Below are positions 6,468 to 14,679 of a DNA stretch of 47,917 nucleotides, in pieces. The DNA is from Oscillospiraceae bacterium (lineage in GTDB: Bacteria; Bacillota; Clostridia; Oscillospirales; Ruminococcaceae): positions 1 through 47,917 of the forward strand of contig JAFYPL010000020.1 of assembly GCA_017547525.1 (NCBI GenBank), in the 5' to 3' direction. The position numbers and the translations under genes are program-made. The notes below the pieces were generated by a model. That model saw only the letters and a list, made by a program, of their open reading frames with translations. It made no database searches and was not told where the DNA came from. Each line of letters opens with the position of its first letter. Positions within the stretch are counted from its first letter, which is position 1.

Positions 6468-7799
6468 TTAATCATGTCTTATTGCGCTAAGGGCAGTGAT
6501 TTTAACAGCACGCACTGCCGGTACATAACCTGAAATTATACCTACAAAAGTAGAGAAACCTGTACCGAACAATGCCAGCCACAGAGGTATGATGGAGATA
6601 GCTGTATCGCCACCACCCATAAGTGAAGCACCTACTGTATTCATAACCGCCGATAATCCATAACAGATTATCAGGCCTACAACGCCCCCCAGGAAACCTA
6701 TTGCCGCTGCTTCTGCAAGGAACATATTTTTTATGTCCTTCAGTTCACAGCCCAGTACTTTCATAACGCCTATTTCTTTTGTTCGTTCATAAATAGCCAT
6801 AGTCATGGTATTTGCAATACTAATGGCAGACACCAGCATAGCTATACTGCCCAGACCGCCCAGAATCAGCTGTATCATCTGCGTCTGTTTTTTCATTTCG
6901 TTACGGTAACTGGTTGCAGACCATGTATTGTACCCGTAAGATTCTATGGTTTCTATTACCGCATCTACGTTATCTATATCATTCACTTTTACAAGTGCCT
7001 GGTCATATTCTCTTTTTTTGCCTTTGTTTTCATCTCGGATATCATTTTTCTTCATGTACTCCTGTTCCAGAGCAATCAGGTCCTCAATATCCATAATAAT
7101 GCCTGAATAAGTTTCGTAGCCTTTTGATTCGTCCTGTTTTATAACGCCGACTATATTCAGAGTCTCCTCCATAACTACAGTTTCGCCGTTTTCAGTGTAT
7201 GTGTATCCCTGAATCTTTATTTCATCTTCAAATACATCCACGAATGGTTTCGGATACACACCATTTTCATCAGGTATGGCATCTATGTAGTTATTAGGGT
7301 ATTTTTTGCGTGTATTTTCAAAGTTATACGCAAAAAATTCACCAACTACTACAGTAAAATCTTTATCGTTTTTCTGTGGAAAACGACCTTCTACCAGTTC
7401 ATAACCATAAACCTCAAGAGCCTCTCGTTTGATGCCCCTGATGTTCCCCCATGAACGATATTTGTCATTATTACCACTTACCAGTCGTGAATTGAAATAG
7501 CGTGGCTGATACAGTGGTGTGGCGACACGCACATCTTCTATAGCCATAAAACCATCTATCACTTCGTCAGTCAGTGGTTCCACATCACTGTTACCGCTCC
7601 AGTTATATACTTCTATAAGTGTAAGGTCGCCCATATTCTGCAGCATATCATCATAACTTTTATCCAGTGCCACACCAATGGAAACCATCATAACAATAGA
7701 ACAGGTACCTATAATTACGCCTAATACTGTAAGGAAAGTACGGCCTTTGCGGCGTTTAAGGTTATCAAAAGACAATCTAAGTAAATCAGATATCTTCAT
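6468..7799 (-). CDS. ABC transporter permease, MacB/FtsX family
   Basis: A 443-aa permease. It has one N-terminal membrane helix (residues about 20-43, FLTVLGVIIGTCSIVMMVSIG), a large extracytoplasmic MacB-PCD-like domain (about 45-305), then three C-terminal helices, including the FtsX block with ERTKEIGVMKVLGC. Such proteins use ATP hydrolysis in the cytoplasm to do mechanical work in the envelope or to extrude lipids, peptides or drugs. The start overlaps the upstream accessory gene by 14 nt, and the ATPase gene lies before that, so the three form one operon. The substrate is unknown. Confidence 0.92.
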   Translation of the reverse strand: MKISDLLRLSFDNLKRRKGRTFLTVLGVIIGTCSIVMMVSIGVALDKSYDDMLQNMGDLTLIEVYNWSGNSDVEPLTDEVIDGFMAIEDVRVATPLYQPRYFNSRLVSGNNDKYRSWGNIRGIKREALEVYGYELVEGRFPQKNDKDFTVVVGEFFAYNFENTRKKYPNNYIDAIPDENGVYPKPFVDVFEDEIKIQGYTYTENGETVVMEETLNIVGVIKQDESKGYETYSGIIMDIEDLIALEQEYMKKNDIRDENKGKKREYDQALVKVNDIDNVDAVIETIESYGYNTWSATSYRNEMKKQTQMIQLILGGLGSIAMLVSAISIANTMTMAIYERTKEIGVMKVLGCELKDIKNMFLAEAAAIGFLGGVVGLIICYGLSAVMNTVGASLMGGGDTAISIIPLWLALFGTGFSTFVGIISGYVPAVRAVKITALSAIRHD

Positions 7800-9597
7800 C
7801 TTCGTCCTCTAATTCTGCCTTTCTTTTTACAGCTTTTTTCTTTTTCCAGAAGAAGAAACCGCCTGCCGCTGCCACGGCCAGGACACCAATCACTACTGCA
7901 GGTGATACTGATGGTTCTGGTTCTTCAATTACAGGGTATGTGTATGCAGGTTCATCCCATACATACTCTTCCAGTACTTCTATGGTAAATTCCTGTTCCA
8001 TAGTATATTCTGTACCCTGTGCGTCTTCGTAAGTGATGAGAATTTTACCTGTAGCTGTGCCGGTCTGTGAAGCTGTAAAATCAAATGCTGCTTCACTGCT
8101 GGCACCCGGTGTAATATTACCTAAAAATTCCACTTCATAGGCTGTAAGTGTATCACTTACAAGCTCTGCTGTTACATTATAAACTGTTGTTTTACCTTTA
8201 TTTACCAGTGCGGCTGAAACATAGCCCTCATTACCCATATACATTTCCATATCAGCTGTTATGCCCTGTACAGTGAATCTTGTAGGCTGCTGAACATTTA
8301 TGGATATATCCTGTGTGGAAGTAAACTGAGTACGTTTACCGTTTACAAACGCTTCAAAAGTGTATACCAGCTGCACTGGCAAAGATGTTATATCATTTGC
8401 AACACCCCGTGCCACAAGGTTAAATGTATGATTTATAGTTCCTGATTTGCCTACTTCGCCAATCAGTACCTGACTGTTGCCATTAGCCATATTGATACCA
8501 TTTGGCAGGATGATTTTCACGGAAACATTATCCAGTGAAAGGTTTGAACTGGTGTTTGTAGCAGTGGTAACCAGACTGAATGGTTCACCTATAATGGCTA
8601 CTTTGCCATAATCAGCATTGTTGAGGATAACAGTTGGAGCAGGAACATCGTCTGTTGCCTGTGTAACTGAAAAATTCAGAGTCTGCTGTGGATATGGCAG
8701 TGGAATATTGTTGCTGGCAAGAGGATTTGATCCGTAACCTGTATATGCAACTGTAAAGCTGAAATCAGGTGTACCGCCCAGATATGTAACATCACGGAAT
8801 TCTACTGTATAACAGAGTGCGTTGTATGCACCTGAAATTCCGTTCACAGTAACATTTTCACGTATTCTGGATGTGATATTACCTGAATAAGGAATTGTGA
8901 ATGAACCCTGTGTCATTGTTACATGGATTCTGTCAGTCTGTGAATTATTTGCAATATTGCCGAAATCTTCAGCTTTTACTCTTTCATCAATTACTGTTAC
9001 TGCAACTATTACTTTATCACCAGGTTTTACCTGTGCCAGAGGGTTACCATAAGTATCTACCACCTGATAGTTGGTTATATAAATTTTATCGTTGGGCACA
9101 AAATTTCTAGGACAATCCTTATCCATATGAGAATCACCGTGCTGAGTGCACTGTGACGGACATGCTGTAACGAGATGTCCCGCAAGACCGCAAAGAGTAC
9201 ATACTGCCTGATGACGTGGACAATCAGTATCTTTATGCTGTGTACCATGCTGGGTGCACTGTACAGGGCAATTATCAGTTACATGGCCATTTTCACCACA
9301 AAGAGTACACATCAGATGGCGTGTACAGTTTACATCAAGATGTGCTGTACCATGTTCTCTGCATTTATTTGGACAATCCAGATCTATATGTCCTGCAGTA
9401 CCACAAAGCACACATATCTGTTCTTGTACAGGTTCTGGTGTAACAGTTGTTTCAGTTACCTGTTCGACTGCATCCCGCAGTATTTCGCCATCTGTGGCAT
9501 ATGCGCTCACCGCAAAAACATCGCCACAGAAAGATAACACCATAACCATGGTCATTATCATACTCACAATTTTTTTCATATCAAGCATTTTCATCAT
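7786..9597 (-). CDS. Exported CARDB-like protein with three double zinc-knuckle repeats
   Basis: A 603-aa protein. A signal peptide covers residues 7-33. Residues 62-165 hold three copies of a cysteine/histidine repeat with the pattern C-x2-C-x4-H-x4-C-P-x2-C-x2-H-G-x2-H-x4-C. Each copy is two CCHC knuckles, so six zinc sites are predicted. Residues about 170-555 are beta-rich CARDB/NEW3-like domains, and a C-terminal helix (about 565-585) is followed by KKKK and an acidic tail. ATG 9597 is chosen because AGAGGA lies just upstream; it overlaps the ATPase stop, and MKKIVS at 9579 is an alternative. The C-terminal CARDB plus anchor layout fits accessory proteins of MacB-type ABC systems in Clostridia. 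The knuckle region is unusual. Confidence 0.85.
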   Translation of the reverse strand: MMKMLDMKKIVSMIMTMVMVLSFCGDVFAVSAYATDGEILRDAVEQVTETTVTPEPVQEQICVLCGTAGHIDLDCPNKCREHGTAHLDVNCTRHLMCTLCGENGHVTDNCPVQCTQHGTQHKDTDCPRHQAVCTLCGLAGHLVTACPSQCTQHGDSHMDKDCPRNFVPNDKIYITNYQVVDTYGNPLAQVKPGDKVIVAVTVIDERVKAEDFGNIANNSQTDRIHVTMTQGSFTIPYSGNITSRIRENVTVNGISGAYNALCYTVEFRDVTYLGGTPDFSFTVAYTGYGSNPLASNNIPLPYPQQTLNFSVTQATDDVPAPTVILNNADYGKVAIIGEPFSLVTTATNTSSNLSLDNVSVKIILPNGINMANGNSQVLIGEVGKSGTINHTFNLVARGVANDITSLPVQLVYTFEAFVNGKRTQFTSTQDISINVQQPTRFTVQGITADMEMYMGNEGYVSAALVNKGKTTVYNVTAELVSDTLTAYEVEFLGNITPGASSEAAFDFTASQTGTATGKILITYEDAQGTEYTMEQEFTIEVLEEYVWDEPAYTYPVIEEPEPSVSPAVVIGVLAVAAAGGFFFWKKKKAVKRKAELEDEDEDI

Positions 9598-10390
9598 TTG
9601 TATCCTCTGCTTTTTCTTTAGTGATATTTTTGTCCGGTTCAGTATTTTCAGATGTAAATGTTTCTGTTTCGTCATGCTGTGCAAGCAGAAGATCTTCATC
9701 AATAATACTGATCCCGTCACGGGTGTCCGAAACTATCCGGCCATCTTTCAGGGTTATTACCCTTCTGGCCATTTTTGCCAGTTCTGGATCATGGGTAACC
9801 ATTACAAAAGTAATGTTGTTAGCCCGTGATATTTCCAGCAGCATTTTCATTACCTGCTCGGTTGTAGCACTATCCAGATTGCCAGTAGGCTCATCAGCGA
9901 AAATAACCTTAGGTTTTCCTACGAAAGCTCGGGCAATACCTACTCTCTGCTGCTGACCACCAGATAACTCTCCCGGTTTATGATCCAACCTGTCGCCCAA
10001 TCCCATTTCTTTTAACATTTTTCGGGCTTTTTTCTCTCGTATTTTTTTATCTATGCCCTTAAACATAAGCGGAAATGCTACGTTTTCCACCGCTGTCAGC
10101 GTAGGCATAAGATTATATGACTGGAATATAAAGCCTATATTCTGCTGACGAAAAATCGCCAGTTCTTTTTCTGTCATTTTGCTGACCATTTTACCGGCTA
10201 TACTTACTTTTCCCTTTGTCGGCTTTTCCAGACCAGCCAACATATTCAGCAAGGTTGACTTACCACTACCGGATGTACCTACTATACAGCAAAACTCCCC
10301 TGGTGGAATGTGCATACTGATATTATCCAGAGCTACAACCTTTTCTCCACCTACTTTATATACCTTTCTCAGGTTCTGTACTTTTATCAT
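9581..10390 (-). CDS. ABC transporter ATP-binding protein, LolD/MacB type
   Basis: A 269-aa ATPase. Walker A GTSGSGKST is at residues 38-46, the Q-loop at IGFIFQSYNLMPTLT (85-99), the signature LSGGQQQRV at 142-150, Walker B VIFADEPTG at 162-170, and the switch histidine in MVTHDPE. This places it in the LolCDE/MacB ATPase clade that works with FtsX-type permeases. A polar tail of about 40 residues (KNITKEKAEDTNDENA) extends past the usual end. It is the first gene of the three-gene operon, with a good promoter at 10438-10466. Confidence 0.95.
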   Translation of the reverse strand: MIKVQNLRKVYKVGGEKVVALDNISMHIPPGEFCCIVGTSGSGKSTLLNMLAGLEKPTKGKVSIAGKMVSKMTEKELAIFRQQNIGFIFQSYNLMPTLTAVENVAFPLMFKGIDKKIREKKARKMLKEMGLGDRLDHKPGELSGGQQQRVGIARAFVGKPKVIFADEPTGNLDSATTEQVMKMLLEISRANNITFVMVTHDPELAKMARRVITLKDGRIVSDTRDGISIIDEDLLLAQHDETETFTSENTEPDKNITKEKAEDTNDENA

Positions 10391-10437
10391 TTTTTCACCT
10401 TTTAAAAAGTAATTTTATCTGTATTTATATATTTTTC

Positions 10438-10466
10438 AGTATATCACAGATAATGACACAAAGCAA
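10438..10466 (-). promoter_or_regulatory. Promoter of the ABC operon
   Basis: Read on the - strand, a -35 box TTGCTT (10466-10461) and a -10 box TATACT (10443-10438) are separated by 17 nt. The transcript would start about 40 nt before the ATPase start codon. Confidence 0.6.
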
Positions 10467-10474
10467 TTTATGTG

Positions 10475-10497
10475 TTACAATAGTGACATAATTGTAA
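10475..10497. promoter_or_regulatory. Possible operator, inverted repeat TTACAAT-N9-ATTGTAA
   Basis: Two perfect 7-bp arms (10475-10481 and 10491-10497) lie 9 nt upstream of the -35 box of the ABC operon and 57 nt before the divergent DUF218 gene. The spacing suits a dimeric regulator acting on one or both promoters. No regulator gene is adjacent, so the binding protein is unknown. Confidence 0.45.
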
Positions 10498-10553
10498 TCG
10501 GTGCAGTGTAGTATCATCAGTTTATACTTCACTGAAAATTATACGGTTAATAG

Positions 10554-11306
10554 GTGAAAAAATTGCGAATTTTTTTATATGTCCTTTCTCTGATATTCAT
10601 GGTAAACAGCGTTGTCCTGATAATCAGAAAAAGTTTTACACTGGGACTGGCTATACTGATATGCATTTCAGTATTCCGGTTTGTACTTGGCAGATATCTT
10701 GATTTCTGGCTTGCTATAACACAAAGCGGCATCGGGTTTATTATTAAAATCCTTTTCCTTATGGGTGTCGGATTTTACCTGTCATTATGTATTTATGTAC
10801 TTTCTTTTGCACACAACAGCGCAGAATATGACGAAAACGCCATAATCGTTCTGGGCTGTGGGCTGGAAGAAGATGGCACACCTGCACCTACACTGAAAAA
10901 CAGACTGGACGGCTGTCTGAAATATTTCGATAAAAACCCTGACTGCTATGTGGTGGTCACTGGTGGTTACAGCAGATTCAATAATACCACTGAAGCTTCT
11001 GCAATGAAAAAATACCTAACAGAAAAAGGCGTACCTGCCGACAGAATACTTACCGATGAAGGTGCCACCAACACAAAGGAAAATTTCCAGAATTCTGTGA
11101 AATTACTGAAGGAAAAAGGAATTTCCACTGACAATATATGTTATGTGACAAACTCCTTCCACATTTACCGACGGGGCGTGTACGCTGATATGTGTGGTTT
11201 CGAAAAAATAACTGCGATAAGCGTTAAAACTGATGCTGCAGTTTTTATACCTGCAGTCCTCAGGGAAGTCTGTGGCGTATTGCGGATGAAAGTATTTGGT
11301 TATTAA
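10554..11306 (+). CDS. DUF218 / YdcF-family membrane protein
   Basis: A 250-aa protein with three to four N-terminal hydrophobic helices (residues 1-88) and then a DUF218 domain. The domain shows AIIVLGCGL, LKNRLDGCLKYF, VVVTGGYSRFNNTTEASAMKKYL, DEGATNTKENF and YVTNSFHIYRRG. Relatives are ElyC, SanA and YdcF, linked to envelope integrity, and the chemical activity is not established. The start is GTG 10554 with only a weak ribosome-binding site, so the start is less certain than the frame. It is followed closely by the amidohydrolase at 11322. Confidence 0.88.
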   Translation: MKKLRIFLYVLSLIFMVNSVVLIIRKSFTLGLAILICISVFRFVLGRYLDFWLAITQSGIGFIIKILFLMGVGFYLSLCIYVLSFAHNSAEYDENAIIVLGCGLEEDGTPAPTLKNRLDGCLKYFDKNPDCYVVVTGGYSRFNNTTEASAMKKYLTEKGVPADRILTDEGATNTKENFQNSVKLLKEKGISTDNICYVTNSFHIYRRGVYADMCGFEKITAISVKTDAAVFIPAVLREVCGVLRMKVFGY

Positions 11307-11321
11307 TTGGAGGTTTAAAAT

Positions 11322-12608
11322 ATGAAAACTTTATTTAAAAATGCAAACCTGATTGATGAAAATGGCGACGTAAAAACAAATCTTGACCTGCTGGTATCTA
11401 ATGGTGTAATTGCTGATATCGGCGAAAACCTGTGCCGGGATGATGCTGAAGTAATCGACTGCACAGACAGATTTATTACTCCTGGCTTTGTTTCAATGCA
11501 TTGCCATACACCTATGAACATTTTCAAAGGCATCGCAGAAGATGTTCACATTGATGACTGGTTCAACAAAGAACTGTGGCCTTATGAAAGTAAAATGCAG
11601 GATGAGGACATCTATTGGGGTGCAAAACTGGCATGCGCTGAAATGATAAACAATGGTATTACAGCATTTGCAGACCATTATTTTAAAGGCCACCTTATAG
11701 CACAGGCCTGCGAAGAAACAGGTATCAAAGGTGATATTGCTTGGACTATCTTTGGTTTTGGCGGCGACTGTAGTGAAGAGCTGGCACGGGCCACAAAATT
11801 CTGTGAAGATTATAGAGAAGCGCCTCTGGTAAATCCAAGAATGGGACCTCATTCACCATATATGTGTTCACCTTCTGTTATGAAAGAAGTAATAGATAAA
11901 GCAAACGAACTGGATGTAGGTATTCACCTGCATGTAAGCGAAACCAAAGCTCAGGTGGACGCCAGCAAAGAACTGCATGGTGGCAAAACACCATTTGAGG
12001 TTGTTAACGACGCAGGTGGTTTTGACCTGCCATGTATTGTAGGCCATGGCCTGTGGATAGAAGAAAGCGATATCAAATATGTAAACGATAAAACTGTATT
12101 TGCAGTATCACCTAAAACATATACAAAACTGGGCATGGGCGCAGGCGGCCTGTGGACATATAAAGATCAGCTGAATATTGCATCTGGAAACGACGGTTCT
12201 GCATCCAGTAACAGCATTGATGTAGTTGAACAGATGCGCCTGTTTGCACTGCTGGGTAAATGGGATGATAATGCTGAAGGTTTTACACTGAAAGAAATCT
12301 GGAGATACATGATGAATGGTCATAACTATCTGAATTTCAACAGTGGTAAACTGCAGAAAGGCTATGCTGCTGACCTGAACGTATTCAATCTGAATACAGT
12401 GGCTACAGCACCAGTTTACAACCCACTGGCTGCTATCATTTATTCATCCGTTCCATCAGTAAACATTACTGATGTTATGATCAACGGTAAATTTGTGAAA
12501 CGTGATGGTAAGCTGGCGTTTAATGAACAGGAAATAATCACAAAAGCAGCTGCATGTGCAAAAGAAATTTATGCCCGCGGCAGAGGCGTTACAAAACTTT
12601 ATTTCTAA
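11322..12608 (+). CDS. Amidohydrolase, SAH/MTA deaminase-like (TRZ/ATZ family)
   Basis: A 428-aa metal-dependent amidohydrolase. Metal ligands are visible as MHCHTP (H-x-H near residue 65), HLHVSE and GHGLW. The catalytic region reads GNDGSASSNS where deaminases of S-adenosylhomocysteine or methylthioadenosine usually have a TDG-A-SNN motif, so the threonine is replaced by asparagine but the aspartate is kept. The C-terminal GKLQKGYAADLNVFN is typical. The likely role is deamination of an adenosine-type or related heterocycle; the exact substrate is uncertain. A GGAGG ribosome-binding site precedes the ATG, and a GNAT gene follows 20 nt later. Confidence 0.88.
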   Translation: MKTLFKNANLIDENGDVKTNLDLLVSNGVIADIGENLCRDDAEVIDCTDRFITPGFVSMHCHTPMNIFKGIAEDVHIDDWFNKELWPYESKMQDEDIYWGAKLACAEMINNGITAFADHYFKGHLIAQACEETGIKGDIAWTIFGFGGDCSEELARATKFCEDYREAPLVNPRMGPHSPYMCSPSVMKEVIDKANELDVGIHLHVSETKAQVDASKELHGGKTPFEVVNDAGGFDLPCIVGHGLWIEESDIKYVNDKTVFAVSPKTYTKLGMGAGGLWTYKDQLNIASGNDGSASSNSIDVVEQMRLFALLGKWDDNAEGFTLKEIWRYMMNGHNYLNFNSGKLQKGYAADLNVFNLNTVATAPVYNPLAAIIYSSVPSVNITDVMINGKFVKRDGKLAFNEQEIITKAAACAKEIYARGRGVTKLYF

Positions 12609-12628
12609 ATCAGTTTCAGAGGTAATTT

Positions 12629-13009
12629 ATGATAAGATATTTTGAAAATCAGGATAAATACGGAGTTCTGGAACTGGCTGCTCAGTATAACGGTGATGAT
12701 TTCGATCTGGGTACATTTGCGGGTATGTTTGACAATATAGTAAACAAAACTACTGATGATATCGGTATAGCTATACTTCATGCCGGCGAATATCTGGGAT
12801 ATTGTACTGCAACAACTTCAGATAATACCGTTACTGTAAATCAGCTGTACATAAAACCTGAATTCCAGAAAAAGAAAGTGGCACCACAGGTTTTTGACTT
12901 TATTGAAGAAAATTTTCCGGATTATAATTATCGGGCAGTTATTCCAACGGATAATGCAGTTGCTCTCAAAGTATTTTCCAACCGAGATTATAAACTAATA
13001 ACCAAATAA
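12629..13009 (+). CDS. GNAT-family N-acetyltransferase
   Basis: A 126-aa protein of the size and pattern of a small acetyl-CoA-dependent acetyltransferase. Beta strand 4 is VNQLYIKPEFQKKKVAPQVFDFIEE, where the usual Q/R-x-x-G-x-G/A loop is degenerate (QKKKVA). It ends with VALKVFSNRDYKLI, matching the last GNAT motif. AGAGG precedes the ATG, and the gene lies 20 nt after the amidohydrolase in the same operon. The substrate cannot be inferred. Confidence 0.75.
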   Translation: MIRYFENQDKYGVLELAAQYNGDDFDLGTFAGMFDNIVNKTTDDIGIAILHAGEYLGYCTATTSDNTVTVNQLYIKPEFQKKKVAPQVFDFIEENFPDYNYRAVIPTDNAVALKVFSNRDYKLITK

Positions 13010-13030
13010 AACAATGTTATTATAAAAAAT

Positions 13031-13078
13031 AAGCATAACCTTGATTTTTCGCAAGGTTATGCTTTTATTTTTTAATTT
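13031..13078. terminator. Bidirectional terminator
   Basis: A perfect 13-bp stem (13031-13043 with 13052-13064) around an 8-nt loop is followed by TTATTTTTT. An A-rich tract precedes it, so it can also stop the convergent HAD gene transcript from the - strand. Confidence 0.9.
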
Positions 13079-13135
13079 TACTTTATTTAATTTTCAAACC
13101 TTTATCACGTAAAGTCACAACACTTTACAGTTGTA

Positions 13136-13798
13136 TCATTTTGGAAGCTTATCTAAATCCAACTGAGCATAGTCCGTTACATACTGATCAGCTATATTTT
13201 TCAATTCATATGTACGTTTTTCATTAACATCGTAGATACATACTGAATAAAATCCTGCTGTTTTTGCTGTAGTAGCTGCGTAGTAAGCATCTTCAAACAC
13301 TGCTACTTCTTCTGGTTTTTCTGCACCGAGACGTTCCATGCAATAACGGAATGTATCTGGATCGTTCTTTTCTTTACCAAACTGACGGCAATGTAATGTA
13401 AACTCGAAATATTTATCAAGGTCATATTTCTGCAGTACAGGCTCCATAATGTTACGGTCTGTAGAAGAACAAACGCACATTTTCACGCCCTGTTCTTTCA
13501 GTTTATTCAGAAGTTCTTTCGCACCAGGTTTAAAATCGATTACTTCTGCATACTTTCTCATCATGAAATCTATGCCCCACTGACGGAATCCTTCCGGTGT
13601 AAGTGAGAAGCCATATTCAGTATTAAAAAAGTGACACAGCGCTTCAACCCAGTCACTGCCTATCCATTCATTTTTTGATAATTTCTTAATATTTTCTTCT
13701 TTGATACCATTTTCGATCAGAAATGCTTTTTCAAAGCCGCGCCAGTAGCCCATGGAATCAACTATAGTACCATCAAGGTCAAATATTGCAAATCTCAT
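13136..13798 (-). CDS. HAD-superfamily hydrolase (beta-phosphoglucomutase-like)
   Basis: A 220-aa phosphatase or phosphomutase. The N-terminal nucleophile motif is FDLDGT (D7 and D9), the cap region spans about 15-85, motif II is VCSSTD, and motif III/IV is VAVFEDAYYAATTAKTAGF. ATG 13798 is chosen because GGAGAAGAG lies just upstream; a longer in-frame extension to 13861 has no ribosome-binding site. The motif pattern is that of the PGMB/Gph group acting on small phosphorylated sugars; the substrate is unknown. The CAT homologue lies upstream on the same strand. Confidence 0.88.
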   Translation of the reverse strand: MRFAIFDLDGTIVDSMGYWRGFEKAFLIENGIKEENIKKLSKNEWIGSDWVEALCHFFNTEYGFSLTPEGFRQWGIDFMMRKYAEVIDFKPGAKELLNKLKEQGVKMCVCSSTDRNIMEPVLQKYDLDKYFEFTLHCRQFGKEKNDPDTFRYCMERLGAEKPEEVAVFEDAYYAATTAKTAGFYSVCIYDVNEKRTYELKNIADQYVTDYAQLDLDKLPK

Positions 13799-13877
13799 AA
13801 CTCTTCTCCATATCAATGCATTTTGCAGGTTTATTTTAACACAATAACATTGATAGGGCAACTATATAGAAGATTTT

Positions 13878-14543
13878 TTAAATAAAATCTTCGAACTTAT
13901 CAGCATACTCCTGTAGAGTTTTTACAAACACTTTTACGTGATACCCGTCAGTCGTTGCATGATGGCATGTCAGAGATAACGGCATCAACATCCTTTCGCC
14001 TGCCTGATAAAATTTACCTGATTCAACAGACGGAAAATAATAGTCTTTGTTTTCATATGTATGTACAGCGAAATGTTTGAAAGACAGCCATGGAAGGCAT
14101 GATACTGTATATGCATTTTCAGGTGGTACAATCCCGACTTGCGCAAGGATACCATGCTGATCTTTATACTTTTTCTGATTATCACTGTAATCCGCATAAA
14201 ATTTCCTGAAATCATCATTATATACTGTCCACATAAGTGAAAAAGTCTTATCATCTTCGTGAAACACTGCATATAATGGCGTCAGAGTATTATAATACCC
14301 TATCTGGCCATCTTTTTTTGCCATTTTAAACTCTAGCTGCTGATTAAGCACTTTTGTAACTAACCACAGATATGCAGGATAAAATGATATCCCATGCGAT
14401 TTTGTCATCCGATGCATATGTGTTATATCAATATCAACAGTGAGTGAATATCCCGTAGGCGCCATCTGTGAAAAATACCAAAATATCTGGCCTCTGTTCC
14501 ACTGCTGAATATCTATAGGTGTAAACTTTATTTTATCGTCCAT
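13878..14543 (-). CDS. Chloramphenicol acetyltransferase-like protein (CatA family)
   Basis: A 221-aa protein matching the trimeric type-A chloramphenicol acetyltransferase fold from end to end. The active-site motif is present as HHATTDGYH near the C-terminus (catalytic H in HHxxxDG), where classical enzymes have HHAVCDGYH. Other family segments include HGISFYPAYLWLVTK and SCLPWLSFKHF. Length is right for CatA (about 215-220 aa). Residues expected for acetyl transfer are intact, so the enzyme should be active. Whether it acts on chloramphenicol or a different acceptor cannot be told. GGAGAT precedes the start. No mobile element flanks it. Confidence 0.85.
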   Translation of the reverse strand: MDDKIKFTPIDIQQWNRGQIFWYFSQMAPTGYSLTVDIDITHMHRMTKSHGISFYPAYLWLVTKVLNQQLEFKMAKKDGQIGYYNTLTPLYAVFHEDDKTFSLMWTVYNDDFRKFYADYSDNQKKYKDQHGILAQVGIVPPENAYTVSCLPWLSFKHFAVHTYENKDYYFPSVESGKFYQAGERMLMPLSLTCHHATTDGYHVKVFVKTLQEYADKFEDFI

Positions 14544-14642
14544 GATAATCTCCTTTTATAATACCTATTCACTGGTTGTATTATAATCTTCACATTCGGC
14601 ATACTACAATGAACTCTCCGTAGAGTTTTAAAATAAAATTGC

Positions 14643-14671
14643 ACAAAAAAACAGGGGATCCCTCCCCTGTT
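14643..14671 (-). terminator. Terminator of the deoB-deoD-MFS operon
   Basis: A 9-bp stem AACAGGGGA/TCCCCTGTT (14650-14658 with 14663-14671) is followed on the - strand by a run of seven or more T. It lies 9 nt after the MFS stop codon. Confidence 0.88.
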
Positions 14672-14679
14672 TTAAATTT

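Noticed and set aside
9254-9829. Plus-strand open frames of 120-191 codons opposite the zinc-knuckle gene and the ABC ATPase
   Set aside because: They run antisense to well-supported genes, have no ribosome-binding site, and mirror the repeat structure of the zinc-knuckle region.
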